Positions 38,646 through 47,495 of a DNA stretch of 64,000 nucleotides are shown here, in pieces; the first letter of the stretch is position 1; the number at the start of each line of letters is the position of its first letter. Where the stretch lies: positions 31,608 to 95,607 of the IMG/VR virus record IMGVR_UViG_3300050821_003950; one strand, written 5' to 3'. The translations under genes and the position numbers were made by a program. The notes beneath the pieces were generated by a model that was given only the letters and a program-made list of their open reading frames with translations, was not told where the DNA came from and did not search any database. The DNA is from a virus.

Positions 38646-39719
38646 GTGCCGACGCCCCCGCCGACCATCACGAGCATCACGCCCGCGATCGGGCTCGCCT
38701 CGGGCGACTCGCTCGTCTCGATCGTAGGGACGGGCTTCAACGTCCCCGTCGACGCTCCCGACACGAACAGCGACTACGACCCGCTCTCGCTCACGACGGC
38801 GACGCAAACCGTCCTCGTCTACTTCGACGGCGTGCTCGCCGAACAGGTTTGGGTTCGATCGTCGACGCTCATCGAGGCGCGCATCCCTCCCGGCAACGCG
38901 GGCAGTCCTTACGTCCCCCCGGGGCGGCAAGTGACGGTGATGCTCGTCAACGTCGCGCAGGGCACGATGACGCCGCTCGCAGGTCAGAGCGTCTCGGTGC
39001 CGAACGCGTTCACCTACGCGCTGCCGATCCTGACGAGCGAGTACGAGAGCGACCTCGCGCGCGCGATCCGAACGCTCTTGCAGCTCATGAAGGGACAGCT
39101 CCTCACGGTCGAAGTGAACTACGCCGTGCAGACCGATTACGACGCGAACACGGGCGACGAGCTACACGTGACGAAATTCGCGAAGCTCCCCGGCATCGTG
39201 ATCGTCGGTCCCGACATGCGCGAGAACCGCTTCTACTCGCAGAACGAACAGCCCGATTTCGACGACGGGACGATCTCGAAGCTCGACGGCGTATCGCCCG
39301 CGGGTTTCTTCGAGACGCGCGTACCGTACACGGTCGACCTCGTCTTCGACGTCATCGGCGCGAGCGACAATAAAGTCGAGCTGCTCAATCTCGAAGCGAA
39401 CTTCATCTCGTTCATGCACAAGAACAAATTCCTCTACATGAACCGCTCCGCGACCGACGCGTCGAAGGGCGAGATCCGATGGGAGATGGATTTCGAGCCG
39501 CACGGTCAGCCGAAGAACACGACGACGCCGAACAACTCCAACCTTCGATCGTGGGAAGCGAAGATCGTCGTGCGCGGCTTCGACATCGAGACGTTCTCGG
39601 GGCTCGCGACCGATGGTGCGCCAGATCCGGCAAGCCTCATCCCGGCGCACGCGATCGTCGAGCATGGACGGTACGCCGACGACGTCGTCGTGAAGGCCGA
39701 ACAGCTCGACGACGACTGA
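38646..39719 (+). CDS. Tail terminator/neck candidate with N-terminal IPT/TIG-like domain, 357 aa
   Basis: GTG start fixed by the promoter 6 bases upstream. Residues 1-125 (PPPTITSITPAIGLASGDSL, VSIVGTGFNV, VRSSTLIEARIPPGNAG) follow the IPT/TIG Ig-like pattern. The rest contains a helix (YESDLARAIRTLLQLMKGQL) and strands with VPYTVDLVFDVIGASDNKVE and EAKIVVRGFDIETFSG. This region, placed directly before the sheath gene group, fits a tail terminator or neck protein. The assignment of the C-terminal domain is by context. Confidence 0.6.
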   Translation: MPTPPPTITSITPAIGLASGDSLVSIVGTGFNVPVDAPDTNSDYDPLSLTTATQTVLVYFDGVLAEQVWVRSSTLIEARIPPGNAGSPYVPPGRQVTVMLVNVAQGTMTPLAGQSVSVPNAFTYALPILTSEYESDLARAIRTLLQLMKGQLLTVEVNYAVQTDYDANTGDELHVTKFAKLPGIVIVGPDMRENRFYSQNEQPDFDDGTISKLDGVSPAGFFETRVPYTVDLVFDVIGASDNKVELLNLEANFISFMHKNKFLYMNRSATDASKGEIRWEMDFEPHGQPKNTTTPNNSNLRSWEAKIVVRGFDIETFSGLATDGAPDPASLIPAHAIVEHGRYADDVVVKAEQLDDD

Positions 39720-39723
39720 CCCC

Positions 39724-39752
39724 TGTTCATCGCGAAAGTTCGCGGATAAGCT
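39724..39752 (+). promoter_or_regulatory. Leaderless-type promoter
   Basis: TGTTCA (39724-39729), 17 bases, TAAGCT (39747-39752), 6 bases to ATG 39759. The 18 bases before the start are identical to those at 1568-1585 upstream of the gene at 1586. Confidence 0.75.
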
Positions 39753-39758
39753 GCGCTC

Positions 39759-40169
39759 ATGACGGAAGACGCAGCCCCGGCGCAAGCCGATCAGGTTCTC
39801 GTTCGCAACACTTCCGGCCGCATGCTCACCCTCATCTTGACGGGCAAGCATCTCGCGGCAGCGGCGCCCGGGTCCCCTCACCGCTACAAGCCGGTGAAGC
39901 TCGTCACCGTGCACCACGCGAAGAGCGGCGCGCTCGCGATGCGCGTCCGTAAGACGCTCATGGCCGACGCGCTGCGCATCCCCGTGGGTCCCGACGTGCG
40001 AGTCGATCGCGCGGCGACCTACTGCGCCGAGTTCCGCAAAGCGATCGCGAACAAGAAGATTCGCGTCATGGCCGACCCGGCGCCCCCGGCGCCCCCGCCC
40101 GCGAAGCGAGAGCCGACGTGGGCAGAGCAGAAGGCCGCCGAAGCGGCGTCGAAGACGGCAGCGAAGTAA
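39759..40169 (+). CDS. Hypothetical tail-region protein, 136 aa
   Basis: Leaderless start at ATG 39759. Residues 10-60 form a beta segment (QVLVRNTSGRMLTLILTGKH, YKPVKLVTVHHAKSGALAMR); 60-105 is basic and helical; the C-terminal 35 residues are Pro/Ala/Lys-rich. It stands directly before the sheath gene. A role in tail assembly is inferred from position; the family is not recognised. Confidence 0.6.
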   Translation: MTEDAAPAQADQVLVRNTSGRMLTLILTGKHLAAAAPGSPHRYKPVKLVTVHHAKSGALAMRVRKTLMADALRIPVGPDVRVDRAATYCAEFRKAIANKKIRVMADPAPPAPPPAKREPTWAEQKAAEAASKTAAK

Positions 40170-40194
40170 GACCCCAAAGGGAGCGCGCGCACCG

Positions 40195-42522
40195 ATGAGC
40201 AACAATCAGCTTCTCTCGTCCAAGATCGCCGTCATCGAAGTCCCGCCGCAGAACCCGGCGATTACCGGAACCTCCCTTTCCGACTGCGCCATGGAGGCCG
40301 TGTGCAAGCGCGGTCCCATGCCGGGCTCCGTCGGTAATTTCGCGAACAAGCTGACCGCGCCGACGCTCGTGACCGGCTTCGGCCAGTTCGCGAAAATCTT
40401 CGGCGGCTTCTCGTCGAACAGCGAAGGCGCGCTCGCCGCTCAGATGTTCTTCGACAACGGCGGGATCAATTTGTGGGTGAGCCGCGCGGTCCACTACACG
40501 ACTCCGACGAACCCCAATTCGCAGACGGCGACGACGGGCGAAGTCGTCTTGAAAACCGCCGTCCTCACCGCGCAGCCGGCCGTGATGAAGTCGCTCATCG
40601 CTGGCCCCTACAACCTCTCGCCCGGACAGACGCTACTCATCTCGCTCGACGGCGGCGCTCCGTCGACGACGACGTTCTCGGCAACCGCAGCGGTCGACAC
40701 GGGCTCGAACACGCAACCGTTCGCCCTGACCAACGGCGACACCTTCGTCCTCTCGATCGACGGGGAGCCGAACGTCACGGTCACGTTCCTCACGTCGGAG
40801 TTCGTCAGCATCGGCGCCGCGACGGCGGCCGAGGTCATCGCGGTCATCAATGCCGCGCTCGCCGCGGCGGGCTCGCCCGCAGTTGCGACCGTCAGCGCAG
40901 GCGCGGTCCGCATCACGACCACGACCGAAGGCACCGCGTCGTCGATTCAGATTTTCGCCGGGAACAACGGCTCGCACGCGAACACGATCCTCGGCTTCGT
41001 TGTCGGCACGACCTCGGGAACCGGCAACGTCGCGAACATCGCGACGACCACGGCGGCCGAGGTCGAGACCGCAATCGTCGCCACGATCGGCGGCGCGGTC
41101 ACGGGCTCCGTCGTCGGCGGCGCTCCCGAGATCACGACGGTCGCCACGGGTCCCGCGGTCTCACTCGAAACGACGGGCGGCACGGCGCAGGCGACGATCG
41201 GCTTCGCGCTCTCCGTCATCTACTCGGGCTCGGCGGCCGGCGCGATTCCTACGCTCGTCGTGCAGGGCAAGACGCCCGGGTCCTACGCGAACGCCGTGCA
41301 GCCTCAGATCACCGCGGCGACAAACGCCGTCACTGGTGACTTCAACCTGATCGTTCTCGAACAGGGTGCGGTCGTCGAGGTGTGGCCGAACCTCTCGATG
41401 ATCCCGACGGCCGCGAACTACGCGCCGCTCGTCGTCAACGACGTAAACCAAGGGAGCGACTACGTCTTCCTCACCGACGAGATGGCCGCGGTCGGCTTCC
41501 CGAGCAACGTCCCCGCGAACGGGACGTTCACGATGACGGGCGGCGGCGACGGGCTCGTCGGGCTCACGGACGCCGACTACACGGGCAACCCGGACTCGGG
41601 CAACGGTCCGACGGGCCTGCACACGTTCGATCAGACGCAAGTGATCCGCTTGCTCATCGTGCCCGGCGTGGCGACGCCCGCAGTGCACAACGGGATGCTG
41701 ACCTACTGCGAGGCGTTCCGCTTCGGCAGCATGTTCGCGATCCTCGATCCCCCGGCCGGCTTCACCGCGGCCGAGATGGTCACCTACGTCGTCACGACCG
41801 CCTTGCTCGAACAGTCGAGCGAGTTCGGCGCGATCTACTGGCCGCAGATCCAGATCGCCAACCCGGACACCACGGTCTACGGGACGGCGGCAGCGATCAC
41901 CGTGCCCCCCTCGGGCGCGATCGCCGGACGCTACGCAGCGAACGACGCGTCGAGCCCCGGGGGCATCTACGAGGCACCCGCGGGCATGGGGCAGTCACCC
42001 GCGAATGCCGGGTGGGGACAGCTCCTCGGCGCGCTCGGTCTCGAAACCAACGAGGTCATGGACGAGACGAAGCGCGACCTCATCTACCCCGAGCTGATCA
42101 ACCCGATCGTCGGTCTCACGGGGCTACCGATCCACATGGACGGCGCGAAGACGCTCCTCTCGACGGGCAACTTCCCGACGATCGGCGAGCGTCGAGGGAT
42201 CATCTACATCGAGCAGTCCCTCGAAATCGGGCTCGTGCCGTTCAAGCACCGCAAGATCAAGGCGTCGACCCTCGCGGCGCTCGGTCGTGCGATCAAGAGC
42301 TTCCTCACGATCCAGACGCGCAACGACGCGTTCGCTTCGGACGATCCGACCCAAGCCTTCTCGGTCGACACGGGCGCCGACATCAATACGCCCGCAGACG
42401 CGCAGGCGCTCGAAATGAACGCGACCATCGGCGTCGCCACGGCGAAGCCGGGCGAGTTCATCATCCTGCGCGTGGGTCAGGACACGTCGCTTCTACAGAC
42501 GCAGCTCGCGCAAGCGGCATAA
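40195..42522 (+). CDS. Contractile tail sheath protein, 775 aa
   Basis: Polymerises around the tail tube and contracts on infection. The N terminus VIEVPPQNPAITGTSLSDCA, LVTGFGQFAKIFGGFSSNSE and FFDNGGINLWVSRAVHYTTP is the classic sheath start. The C-terminal part (NPIVGLTGLPIHMDGAKTLL, GERRGIIYIEQSLEIGLVPF, IKASTLAALGRAIKSFLTIQ, TRNDAF) is the conserved core. Residues about 140-385 are a long Gly/Thr/Ala-rich insertion of repeated beta domains with FVSIGAATAAEVIAVINAAL, related to the protein at 25347. The sheath is thus larger than the usual 400-500 residues. Confidence 0.9.
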   Translation: MSNNQLLSSKIAVIEVPPQNPAITGTSLSDCAMEAVCKRGPMPGSVGNFANKLTAPTLVTGFGQFAKIFGGFSSNSEGALAAQMFFDNGGINLWVSRAVHYTTPTNPNSQTATTGEVVLKTAVLTAQPAVMKSLIAGPYNLSPGQTLLISLDGGAPSTTTFSATAAVDTGSNTQPFALTNGDTFVLSIDGEPNVTVTFLTSEFVSIGAATAAEVIAVINAALAAAGSPAVATVSAGAVRITTTTEGTASSIQIFAGNNGSHANTILGFVVGTTSGTGNVANIATTTAAEVETAIVATIGGAVTGSVVGGAPEITTVATGPAVSLETTGGTAQATIGFALSVIYSGSAAGAIPTLVVQGKTPGSYANAVQPQITAATNAVTGDFNLIVLEQGAVVEVWPNLSMIPTAANYAPLVVNDVNQGSDYVFLTDEMAAVGFPSNVPANGTFTMTGGGDGLVGLTDADYTGNPDSGNGPTGLHTFDQTQVIRLLIVPGVATPAVHNGMLTYCEAFRFGSMFAILDPPAGFTAAEMVTYVVTTALLEQSSEFGAIYWPQIQIANPDTTVYGTAAAITVPPSGAIAGRYAANDASSPGGIYEAPAGMGQSPANAGWGQLLGALGLETNEVMDETKRDLIYPELINPIVGLTGLPIHMDGAKTLLSTGNFPTIGERRGIIYIEQSLEIGLVPFKHRKIKASTLAALGRAIKSFLTIQTRNDAFASDDPTQAFSVDTGADINTPADAQALEMNATIGVATAKPGEFIILRVGQDTSLLQTQLAQAA

Positions 42523-42535
42523 GGAGAGGACCATC

Positions 42536-43000
42536 ATGGCGTTCGGCACCCCGAGGACGTTCCACAAGAAGTTCAAGTTCCTCTTCGAGATCGATCAGTT
42601 TTCCTTCTTCGGCTTTCAGAAGTGCTCCGAGCTGAGCGCGGAGATCGCGAAGATCGAATACTTCGAGGGCGGCGCGCTCCTCCCGAACAAGGATCTCGGT
42701 CGCATCACGGTCGCCGACATCACGATCGAGCGAGCCGCGACGGCCGACGGCGACCTATGGAACTGGTTCAAGCAGTGCGCGAACATGATCTCGCAGACGG
42801 GCTTGATCGCGAATCAGTACAAGCGCGACGGCGACCTCGTGCAGCTCGACCGCGACGGTTCCGAGCTTCGTCGCTGGACGACGACCGGGCTCGCGCCTAC
42901 GAAGTTCGTCGCGGGCGATTGGGACAACGAGGCCGACGAGAACGTGATCGAGAAGGCGACGCTGATGCTCGACACCTTCGACAAGACGTCGGGCCTGTAA
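42536..43000 (+). CDS. Tail tube protein, 154 aa
   Basis: Ribosome site AAGGAGAGG upstream of ATG 42536. The sequence FKFLFEIDQFSFFGFQKCSE, LSAEIAKIEYFEGGALLPNK and ITIERAATADGDLWNWFKQC matches the T4 gp19-type tail tube family (FLFEIDG-x...F-x-x-CSEL...E-x-x-E-Y-x-E-G...). The length is normal for the family. It lies directly after the sheath gene as usual. A hairpin beginning in the stop codon separates it from the chaperone gene. Confidence 0.88.
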   Translation: MAFGTPRTFHKKFKFLFEIDQFSFFGFQKCSELSAEIAKIEYFEGGALLPNKDLGRITVADITIERAATADGDLWNWFKQCANMISQTGLIANQYKRDGDLVQLDRDGSELRRWTTTGLAPTKFVAGDWDNEADENVIEKATLMLDTFDKTSGL

Positions 43001-43016
43001 AGCGAGCTTCCGCTTT
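42999..43016 (+). terminator. Hairpin at the tail tube stop codon
   Basis: AAAGCG (42999-43004), loop AGCTTC, CGCTTT (43011-43016), followed by CG rather than a T-run. It probably limits read-through between the highly expressed tube gene and the next unit, which has its own promoter. Confidence 0.4.
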
Positions 43017-43053
43017 CGTCACCGCTGACGAGCCTATGTCAGCACCGTCGATC

Positions 43054-43082
43054 TGTTCAAGTGGCTCCCGCAGTGGTAGCCC
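43054..43082 (+). promoter_or_regulatory. Leaderless-type promoter
   Basis: TGTTCA (43054-43059), 17 bases, TAGCCC (43077-43082), then 6 bases to ATG 43089. It decides between the possible upstream starts of the chaperone gene. A partial operator site TGTCAGCACCGTCG lies just upstream (about 43037-43050). Confidence 0.65.
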
Positions 43083-43088
43083 TTGGTC

Positions 43089-43937
43089 ATGAGCGTCAAA
43101 CTCCCCTCGGGAATGATCGGCGAAGTGCGCGGGCTGACCGGCAAGGACGGCCGCTACCTGACCAACGAGCAGAAGATCCGCGACAACGAGGTCGAGGGCT
43201 TCGTGCTCTCGAATTGCTGGGCGCGCACGCTCGACGAAGGCCCCTACCATCTCAAGGGCAGCGCGCCCGATTGGGACAACGCTCTGATCGGCGATCGCTT
43301 CTACGCGATGATCGCGATCCGCGAGGCGACCTACCCCGGCAAAGAGTATCCGCTCAAGCTGCAATGCGGACGCACGGGATGCCGGCGCAAGTTCGAGTGG
43401 GAGATCAGCTTGCAGAAATTGCTCGACGAGAAAACGAAGATGCTCGCCGAGGCCGACCGCGAGATTTTCGCGAAGGACAACCTCTTCGTCGAGAACCTTC
43501 CGCTCGTCACGCCCGCGAAGAAGTTCGTCTTCAAGCTCAAGACGGGCGGCGATGCGAAGCGGACGATGAAGTACATCGAGAGCAAGAAGTTCGGCACGAA
43601 GAAGATGCAAGAGCGGCAGAATCTCATGATCGATTCGCTCGCGAGCTACATCGTCGAGATCGAAGGCGTGGCCAAGAAGCGCGACGCGATCTTCGACTTC
43701 CTCGAAGAGTGCCCGCTCGGGACGATCGACGAGACGATGCCGCTCATTCAATCGCACGACTGCGGCGTGAACACGGACATCGACGTCGAGTGCCCGCACT
43801 GCCACGGGGGGATGATCGTCACCCTCCCTTTCGATCGGGCCTTCTTTCTTCCGTCTTCGGCGGCGGCGAAGTTCGAGGCCGCGTTGTCGAACACGGACAA
43901 GAAGGAGGAGGAGACGACGGACCCCCTGGCTTTGTAA
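43089..43937 (+). CDS. Tail assembly chaperone, first frame (T4 gp26-like zinc protein), 282 aa
   Basis: Leaderless ATG 43089. The sequence KLPSGMIGEVRGLTGKDGRY, GKEYPLKLQCGRTGCRRKFE and a C-terminal CPHCHGGMIVTLPFDRAFFL (C235, C238) matches the T4 baseplate gp26-like family. In many myoviruses that family takes the position between tube and tape measure. The first Cys pair (C-x4-C near 92-97) and the second CxxC probably share a zinc ion. Five codons before its stop is a run CCCCC, where ribosomes can slip -1 into the next frame; see the following entry. Confidence 0.75.
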   Translation: MSVKLPSGMIGEVRGLTGKDGRYLTNEQKIRDNEVEGFVLSNCWARTLDEGPYHLKGSAPDWDNALIGDRFYAMIAIREATYPGKEYPLKLQCGRTGCRRKFEWEISLQKLLDEKTKMLAEADREIFAKDNLFVENLPLVTPAKKFVFKLKTGGDAKRTMKYIESKKFGTKKMQERQNLMIDSLASYIVEIEGVAKKRDAIFDFLEECPLGTIDETMPLIQSHDCGVNTDIDVECPHCHGGMIVTLPFDRAFFLPSSAAAKFEAALSNTDKKEEETTDPLAL

Positions 43938-44164
43938 ACGACACCGTCGCGGGGCTCTTCGGTTCGCTCGACGCCGATACGTACCGGGAGATGGTGTTCC
44001 GACTTTGCTACCATCAGCACGGCGGATCGGGGCTATCCTTCGACTACCGGGGCCTCATGGACATGCCGCTCGCTGATTTCGAGTTCTATCTCGACCGACT
44101 CGAAACCGAGCGGCAGAAGGAGCACGACGCGATCAAGGCCGCGAATCGGGTGAAGTCGCGATGA
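43925..44164 (+). CDS. Frameshifted extension of the tail assembly chaperone, 79 aa
   Basis: In the -1 frame, from the slip at CCC (43923-43925) onto the overlapping CCC, the sequence PGFVNDTVAGLFGSLDADTY, REMVFRLCYHQHGGSGLSFD and MDMPLADFEFYLDRLETERQ continues to the ATGA overlap with the tape measure gene. It has no good start of its own (GTG/ATG near 43992 only) and is exactly where phages place the second, frameshifted part of the chaperone (lambda G-GT arrangement). The fused product would be about 358 residues. Confidence 0.65.
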   Translation, partial: PGFVNDTVAGLFGSLDADTYREMVFRLCYHQHGGSGLSFDYRGLMDMPLADFEFYLDRLETERQKEHDAIKAANRVKSR

Positions 44165-46557
44165 GCCTGAACAACATGGGTCTCGGCTTCACCTTCACCG
44201 CGAAGGACATGGCGACCTCGACGATGGATCACGTCGAGGGATCGTTTCACAAGATCACGCACGCCGCGCACGAGATGAGCGAGAACATCTCCAAGTCGTT
44301 CATGGCGTTCGGCGGCGCGAAGGAAGTGCTCGAAAAGGGGATGCAGGTCTTCGAGGCGTTCGAGCCTGCGATCAAAGACGCGCACGAGTTCGAGGCCGCG
44401 ATCGCGCTCGTCTCGACGCGCGTGAGCGAGGCGCAGTATCCGCACGAGCTACTCGCGAAGGACGTCACCGAGATCGGGATCAAGTTCGGCATGCTCCCGA
44501 CCGACGAGGCGAAGGTCTTCTACGACGCCGTCGCGAACGGCGCGGACGACTCCGCGAAGATGACGGGGCTCATGACCGCGGCGAACGAGCTGGCGACAGC
44601 GACGCAAGGCGATCTTCAACAGTCGATGTCGTCGACGGCCGAGCTGCTCAAGGTCTACGGGATCTCGTTCGAGGACGCGACCGAGGCGACCGATCGTCTC
44701 TTCGTCGCGTCGTCGAAGGTGCCCGGGGGCTTGCAGGGCATGGAGTCGATCCTCGATAAGATGGCCCCGGTTGCCAAGCAAGCGGGCGTCGGAATGGATC
44801 AGCTTCTCGGCTACGTCGAACAGCTCTCGGCCGCGGGCATCCAAGGTCGACCCGCGGTCGCCGGACTCAAAGCCGTGATCGACGCGATGATCACGCACGG
44901 TCCGAACATCCTCGCGCAGTCGGTCGGCAAGACGAACTTGCAGCTTCAGAAGATGTTCGGCTCGACCGAGGGCGCGACCGTCGCGATGGCTCTCATGCGC
45001 AACGGCGGCAGTGATCTCGCTGGCGTCATGGACGAGCTGGCGCACGCGCAGGGCAAGACGGCCGAGGCCGCCGAGAAGATGCTCGAAGCGCACCCCGAGA
45101 AGAAGTTCGCAGCGCTCTCGGCCGCGGCGTCGAAGATGATCGGCGAGGTGCTCTTGCCGCTCGAAGAGGGATTCTTCAAGGTCAAGAACGCCGTCCTCGA
45201 AGCCTTCCTCAAGATCCCGAAGCCGATCGTCACCGTCATCGTGAAGATCGCCGCAGCGCTCGCAGGGGCCGCGGGCGCGGCGCTCCTCGTCGCGGGGGCC
45301 GTCGCCTACGGCAGCGCAGCGATCTCGGCGCTCTCGGGAGTGTTCGCGGCGCTCTCCGAGGTCATGCTTCCCGTCATCGCCGTCGTCGGCGCGCTCGCGC
45401 TCGCGAGCTACGCGTTCACGAAGGCGTGGGAAACGAACTTCGGTGGGATTCGCGATTTCCTGCAACCGATCTTCGACAACGTGAAGATGATCTTCGTCTC
45501 GCTCTACGAGCTGTTCTCGGGCGGCGGCTTCACGGCTGACACGTACAAGAAGCTCGAAGAGCATTCGGGGATCAAGAACTTCGCGATCACCGTCTTCATG
45601 TGGGTCTCGCGCATCGAGAATTTCTTCGAGGGCCTGAAGACCGGGATCGAGGCGTCGCTGTCCAAGCTCGCGCCGACCTTCCACATGCTCGGCGAGTCGA
45701 TCACGCGCGTCGCGAATGCGTTCGGTTTGCTCCTCGGCGGCAAGGACTCGCCCGACGCGGCGGCGGCTAGCTTCGATCGTTTCGGCGAGGTCGGCGTCGC
45801 CGTCGCTACCGTCGTTGGGAACATTTTCAACTGGCTCGCGAATGTCGCCGCGATCGTGATGAGCGCGTGGCTCGACTACGTCTCGGGCGTCGTCTCGGGC
45901 TTTCAGACGTCGCTCGGTCCCGCGGTCGATCAGATGTCGACGGTGTTCGGCTTCCTCTGGGACCAGATCAAACAGCTACTCGTCACGCTCGGCATCATGA
46001 CCGAGAGCACGGTCAACGCGGGCTCGGGGTGGCAGACCTTCGGCAAGATCGTCGGCTTCGTCGGCGGCATCGTCGTCCAGATCGTCGGCGGGATCGTCGC
46101 CGTGATGGGCGGGCTCGTGTGGCTCATCGACAAGGTCGTGCAGGGGCTCAAGTTCATCCGGGGCGAGTCCCCCGCGGACGTCATGGCCCGCTTGCAGCGC
46201 GAGGACGCCGCGAAGACGGGCGCAGCGCCCCCGGGAAGCGCTACGACGCCGACGACGACCGTTAGCGCCCCCCCGGCGCTCGGGGCCGCTGGCGGGTCTC
46301 CTGGCCCCCGCTTTGGGGCGGCGGGACTCTCCCCGACGATGACGTCCCCGGCGCTCGCCTCGGCCGGCGCCCCCGGCGCAGCCCCCGACATGGGCGCCCT
46401 CACCGAACACCTCTCGAAGATCAGCAAGAACACCGAAGCGGGTCCGACGCTCACGGGGGTCGTAGTCGTCGACGGCGAGCAGCTCGCGAAGTTCACCGCG
46501 AAGCAAAACAAATCGTCGGCGCAGCGCAGCGGCGAGCCGTCGCCCGTGGAGACCTGA
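44161..46557 (+). CDS. Tape measure protein, 798 aa
   Basis: Determines tail length and is threaded through the tube. ATGA overlap with the chaperone extension. The N-terminal 150 residues are helical (DHVEGSFHKITHAAHEMSEN). Residues about 100-300 match the phage tape-measure TMP core (VTEIGIKFGMLPTDEAKVFY, QQSMSSTAELLKVYGISFED, AAGIQGRPAVAGLKAVIDAM). About 355-425 is hydrophobic (IVKIAAALAGAAGAALLVAG, EVMLPVIAVVGALALASYAF). About 555-700 has more membrane-like helices, and the end is Pro/Ala-rich. At roughly 1.5 angstrom per residue this predicts a tail of about 120 nm. Confidence 0.88.
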   Translation: MSLNNMGLGFTFTAKDMATSTMDHVEGSFHKITHAAHEMSENISKSFMAFGGAKEVLEKGMQVFEAFEPAIKDAHEFEAAIALVSTRVSEAQYPHELLAKDVTEIGIKFGMLPTDEAKVFYDAVANGADDSAKMTGLMTAANELATATQGDLQQSMSSTAELLKVYGISFEDATEATDRLFVASSKVPGGLQGMESILDKMAPVAKQAGVGMDQLLGYVEQLSAAGIQGRPAVAGLKAVIDAMITHGPNILAQSVGKTNLQLQKMFGSTEGATVAMALMRNGGSDLAGVMDELAHAQGKTAEAAEKMLEAHPEKKFAALSAAASKMIGEVLLPLEEGFFKVKNAVLEAFLKIPKPIVTVIVKIAAALAGAAGAALLVAGAVAYGSAAISALSGVFAALSEVMLPVIAVVGALALASYAFTKAWETNFGGIRDFLQPIFDNVKMIFVSLYELFSGGGFTADTYKKLEEHSGIKNFAITVFMWVSRIENFFEGLKTGIEASLSKLAPTFHMLGESITRVANAFGLLLGGKDSPDAAAASFDRFGEVGVAVATVVGNIFNWLANVAAIVMSAWLDYVSGVVSGFQTSLGPAVDQMSTVFGFLWDQIKQLLVTLGIMTESTVNAGSGWQTFGKIVGFVGGIVVQIVGGIVAVMGGLVWLIDKVVQGLKFIRGESPADVMARLQREDAAKTGAAPPGSATTPTTTVSAPPALGAAGGSPGPRFGAAGLSPTMTSPALASAGAPGAAPDMGALTEHLSKISKNTEAGPTLTGVVVVDGEQLAKFTAKQNKSSAQRSGEPSPVET

Positions 46558-46559
46558 CC

Positions 46560-47144
46560 ATGTCGGCTTTCGGAGACTACGCGCCCGATCGGATGTCGCT
46601 CATGAACACGAGCACGGCCGTCTCGGTCGAGGCGCAGTTCAATCCGACGCAGCTCGACGAGGATCTCGCGGTCAACTGGAACAAGCTAGCGGTCCTCGGG
46701 CTCTCGCACATGCCGCTTCAGTATCAACAGACCGACAACCACGCGATGAGCTTCGAGCTGGCGTTCCGCGCGTGGGACAAGAACCCCACGTCGCGCTTGG
46801 CGGACATCCACTACAAGCGGCGCTTCCTTCTCTCGCTCTGCTACCCGTCGCGAAACTCGCCCGCTACGGTCGTCGGCGGCGCTCCTCCGCGCGTCCTGTT
46901 CGTGTGGCCGTCGAGCCTCGCGGGCGGCTTCGTCTCGCTGACGAGCGTGATCAAGAAGCTTCACCTCTCGCACACGTTCTTCAACCGAAAAGGAGACTCG
47001 GTCCACTTTTCGTGCAAGGTCGACCTCGAAGAGATTCGCGACTTCCGGCTCTACTCGGAAGACGTGCTCACGATGGGCACCGCGCGCAGCGGGCAGCTCG
47101 CCCCCGGACAGTCCACGGGCGGCGCGAGCGACGGGACCGGCTGA
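46560..47144 (+). CDS. Baseplate/tube-initiator protein (CIS tube-like), 194 aa
   Basis: The N-terminal segment AVSVEAQFNPTQLDEDLAVN has the FNP motif of the contractile-injection-system tube/tail-initiator family. It is followed by FELAFRAWDKNPTSRLADIH, VLFVWPSSLAGGFVSLTSVI and RKGDSVHFSCKVDLEEI. Such proteins act together with the LysM-type baseplate protein encoded next to them. The C-terminal 25 residues are Gly/Ser-rich. TGATG overlap with the next gene. Confidence 0.7.
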   Translation: MSAFGDYAPDRMSLMNTSTAVSVEAQFNPTQLDEDLAVNWNKLAVLGLSHMPLQYQQTDNHAMSFELAFRAWDKNPTSRLADIHYKRRFLLSLCYPSRNSPATVVGGAPPRVLFVWPSSLAGGFVSLTSVIKKLHLSHTFFNRKGDSVHFSCKVDLEEIRDFRLYSEDVLTMGTARSGQLAPGQSTGGASDGTG

Positions 47145-47491
47145 TGCCCCCGCAACTCTTCTCGCGGTTTCAATTCTGCGTCGGATACATCGATCCGGTG
47201 ACCGGGCTCTTGACGCTCACCGATCGCGACCCGTACCGCTTCGCCCCCTTCTCGGACAATATCCAACACGCCGTGAAGAGCGGCGACACGCTTTTCTCGA
47301 TCGCGAACCGCTACTACGCCGCGATGAAGCAAGCTCCGCAACTATGGTGGGTCATCGCCGACTTCCAACCCGAGCCCATCCTCGATCCGACGATCCAGCT
47401 TGAGATCGGGCGCGTGCTTCAGATTCCCTCACTCCAAACCTTGCAGACGGAGATTTTCGCGTCGACCCGTCAGCAAACCTCGGCGACGTGA
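47144..47491 (+). CDS. LysM-type baseplate protein (gpX/gp53-like), 115 aa
   Basis: After an N-terminal strand region (FCVGYIDPVTGLLTLTDRDP) the segment HAVKSGDTLFSIANRYYAAM, KQAPQLWWVIADFQPEPILD and EIGRVLQIPSLQTLQTEIFA is a LysM fold as in P2 gpX and T4 gp53. In contractile tails it sits in the baseplate, linking tube initiator and wedges, rather than binding peptidoglycan. It overlaps the previous gene by TGATG. Confidence 0.75.
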   Translation: MPPQLFSRFQFCVGYIDPVTGLLTLTDRDPYRFAPFSDNIQHAVKSGDTLFSIANRYYAAMKQAPQLWWVIADFQPEPILDPTIQLEIGRVLQIPSLQTLQTEIFASTRQQTSAT

Positions 47492-47495
47492 CCCC

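Noticed and set aside
43061-43910. Long plus-strand frame overlapping the first chaperone gene from 43061
   Set aside because: Only its end (from 43925) has protein-like sequence; the part before is an out-of-frame shadow of the gp26-like protein, so it was treated as a frameshift extension instead of a gene.
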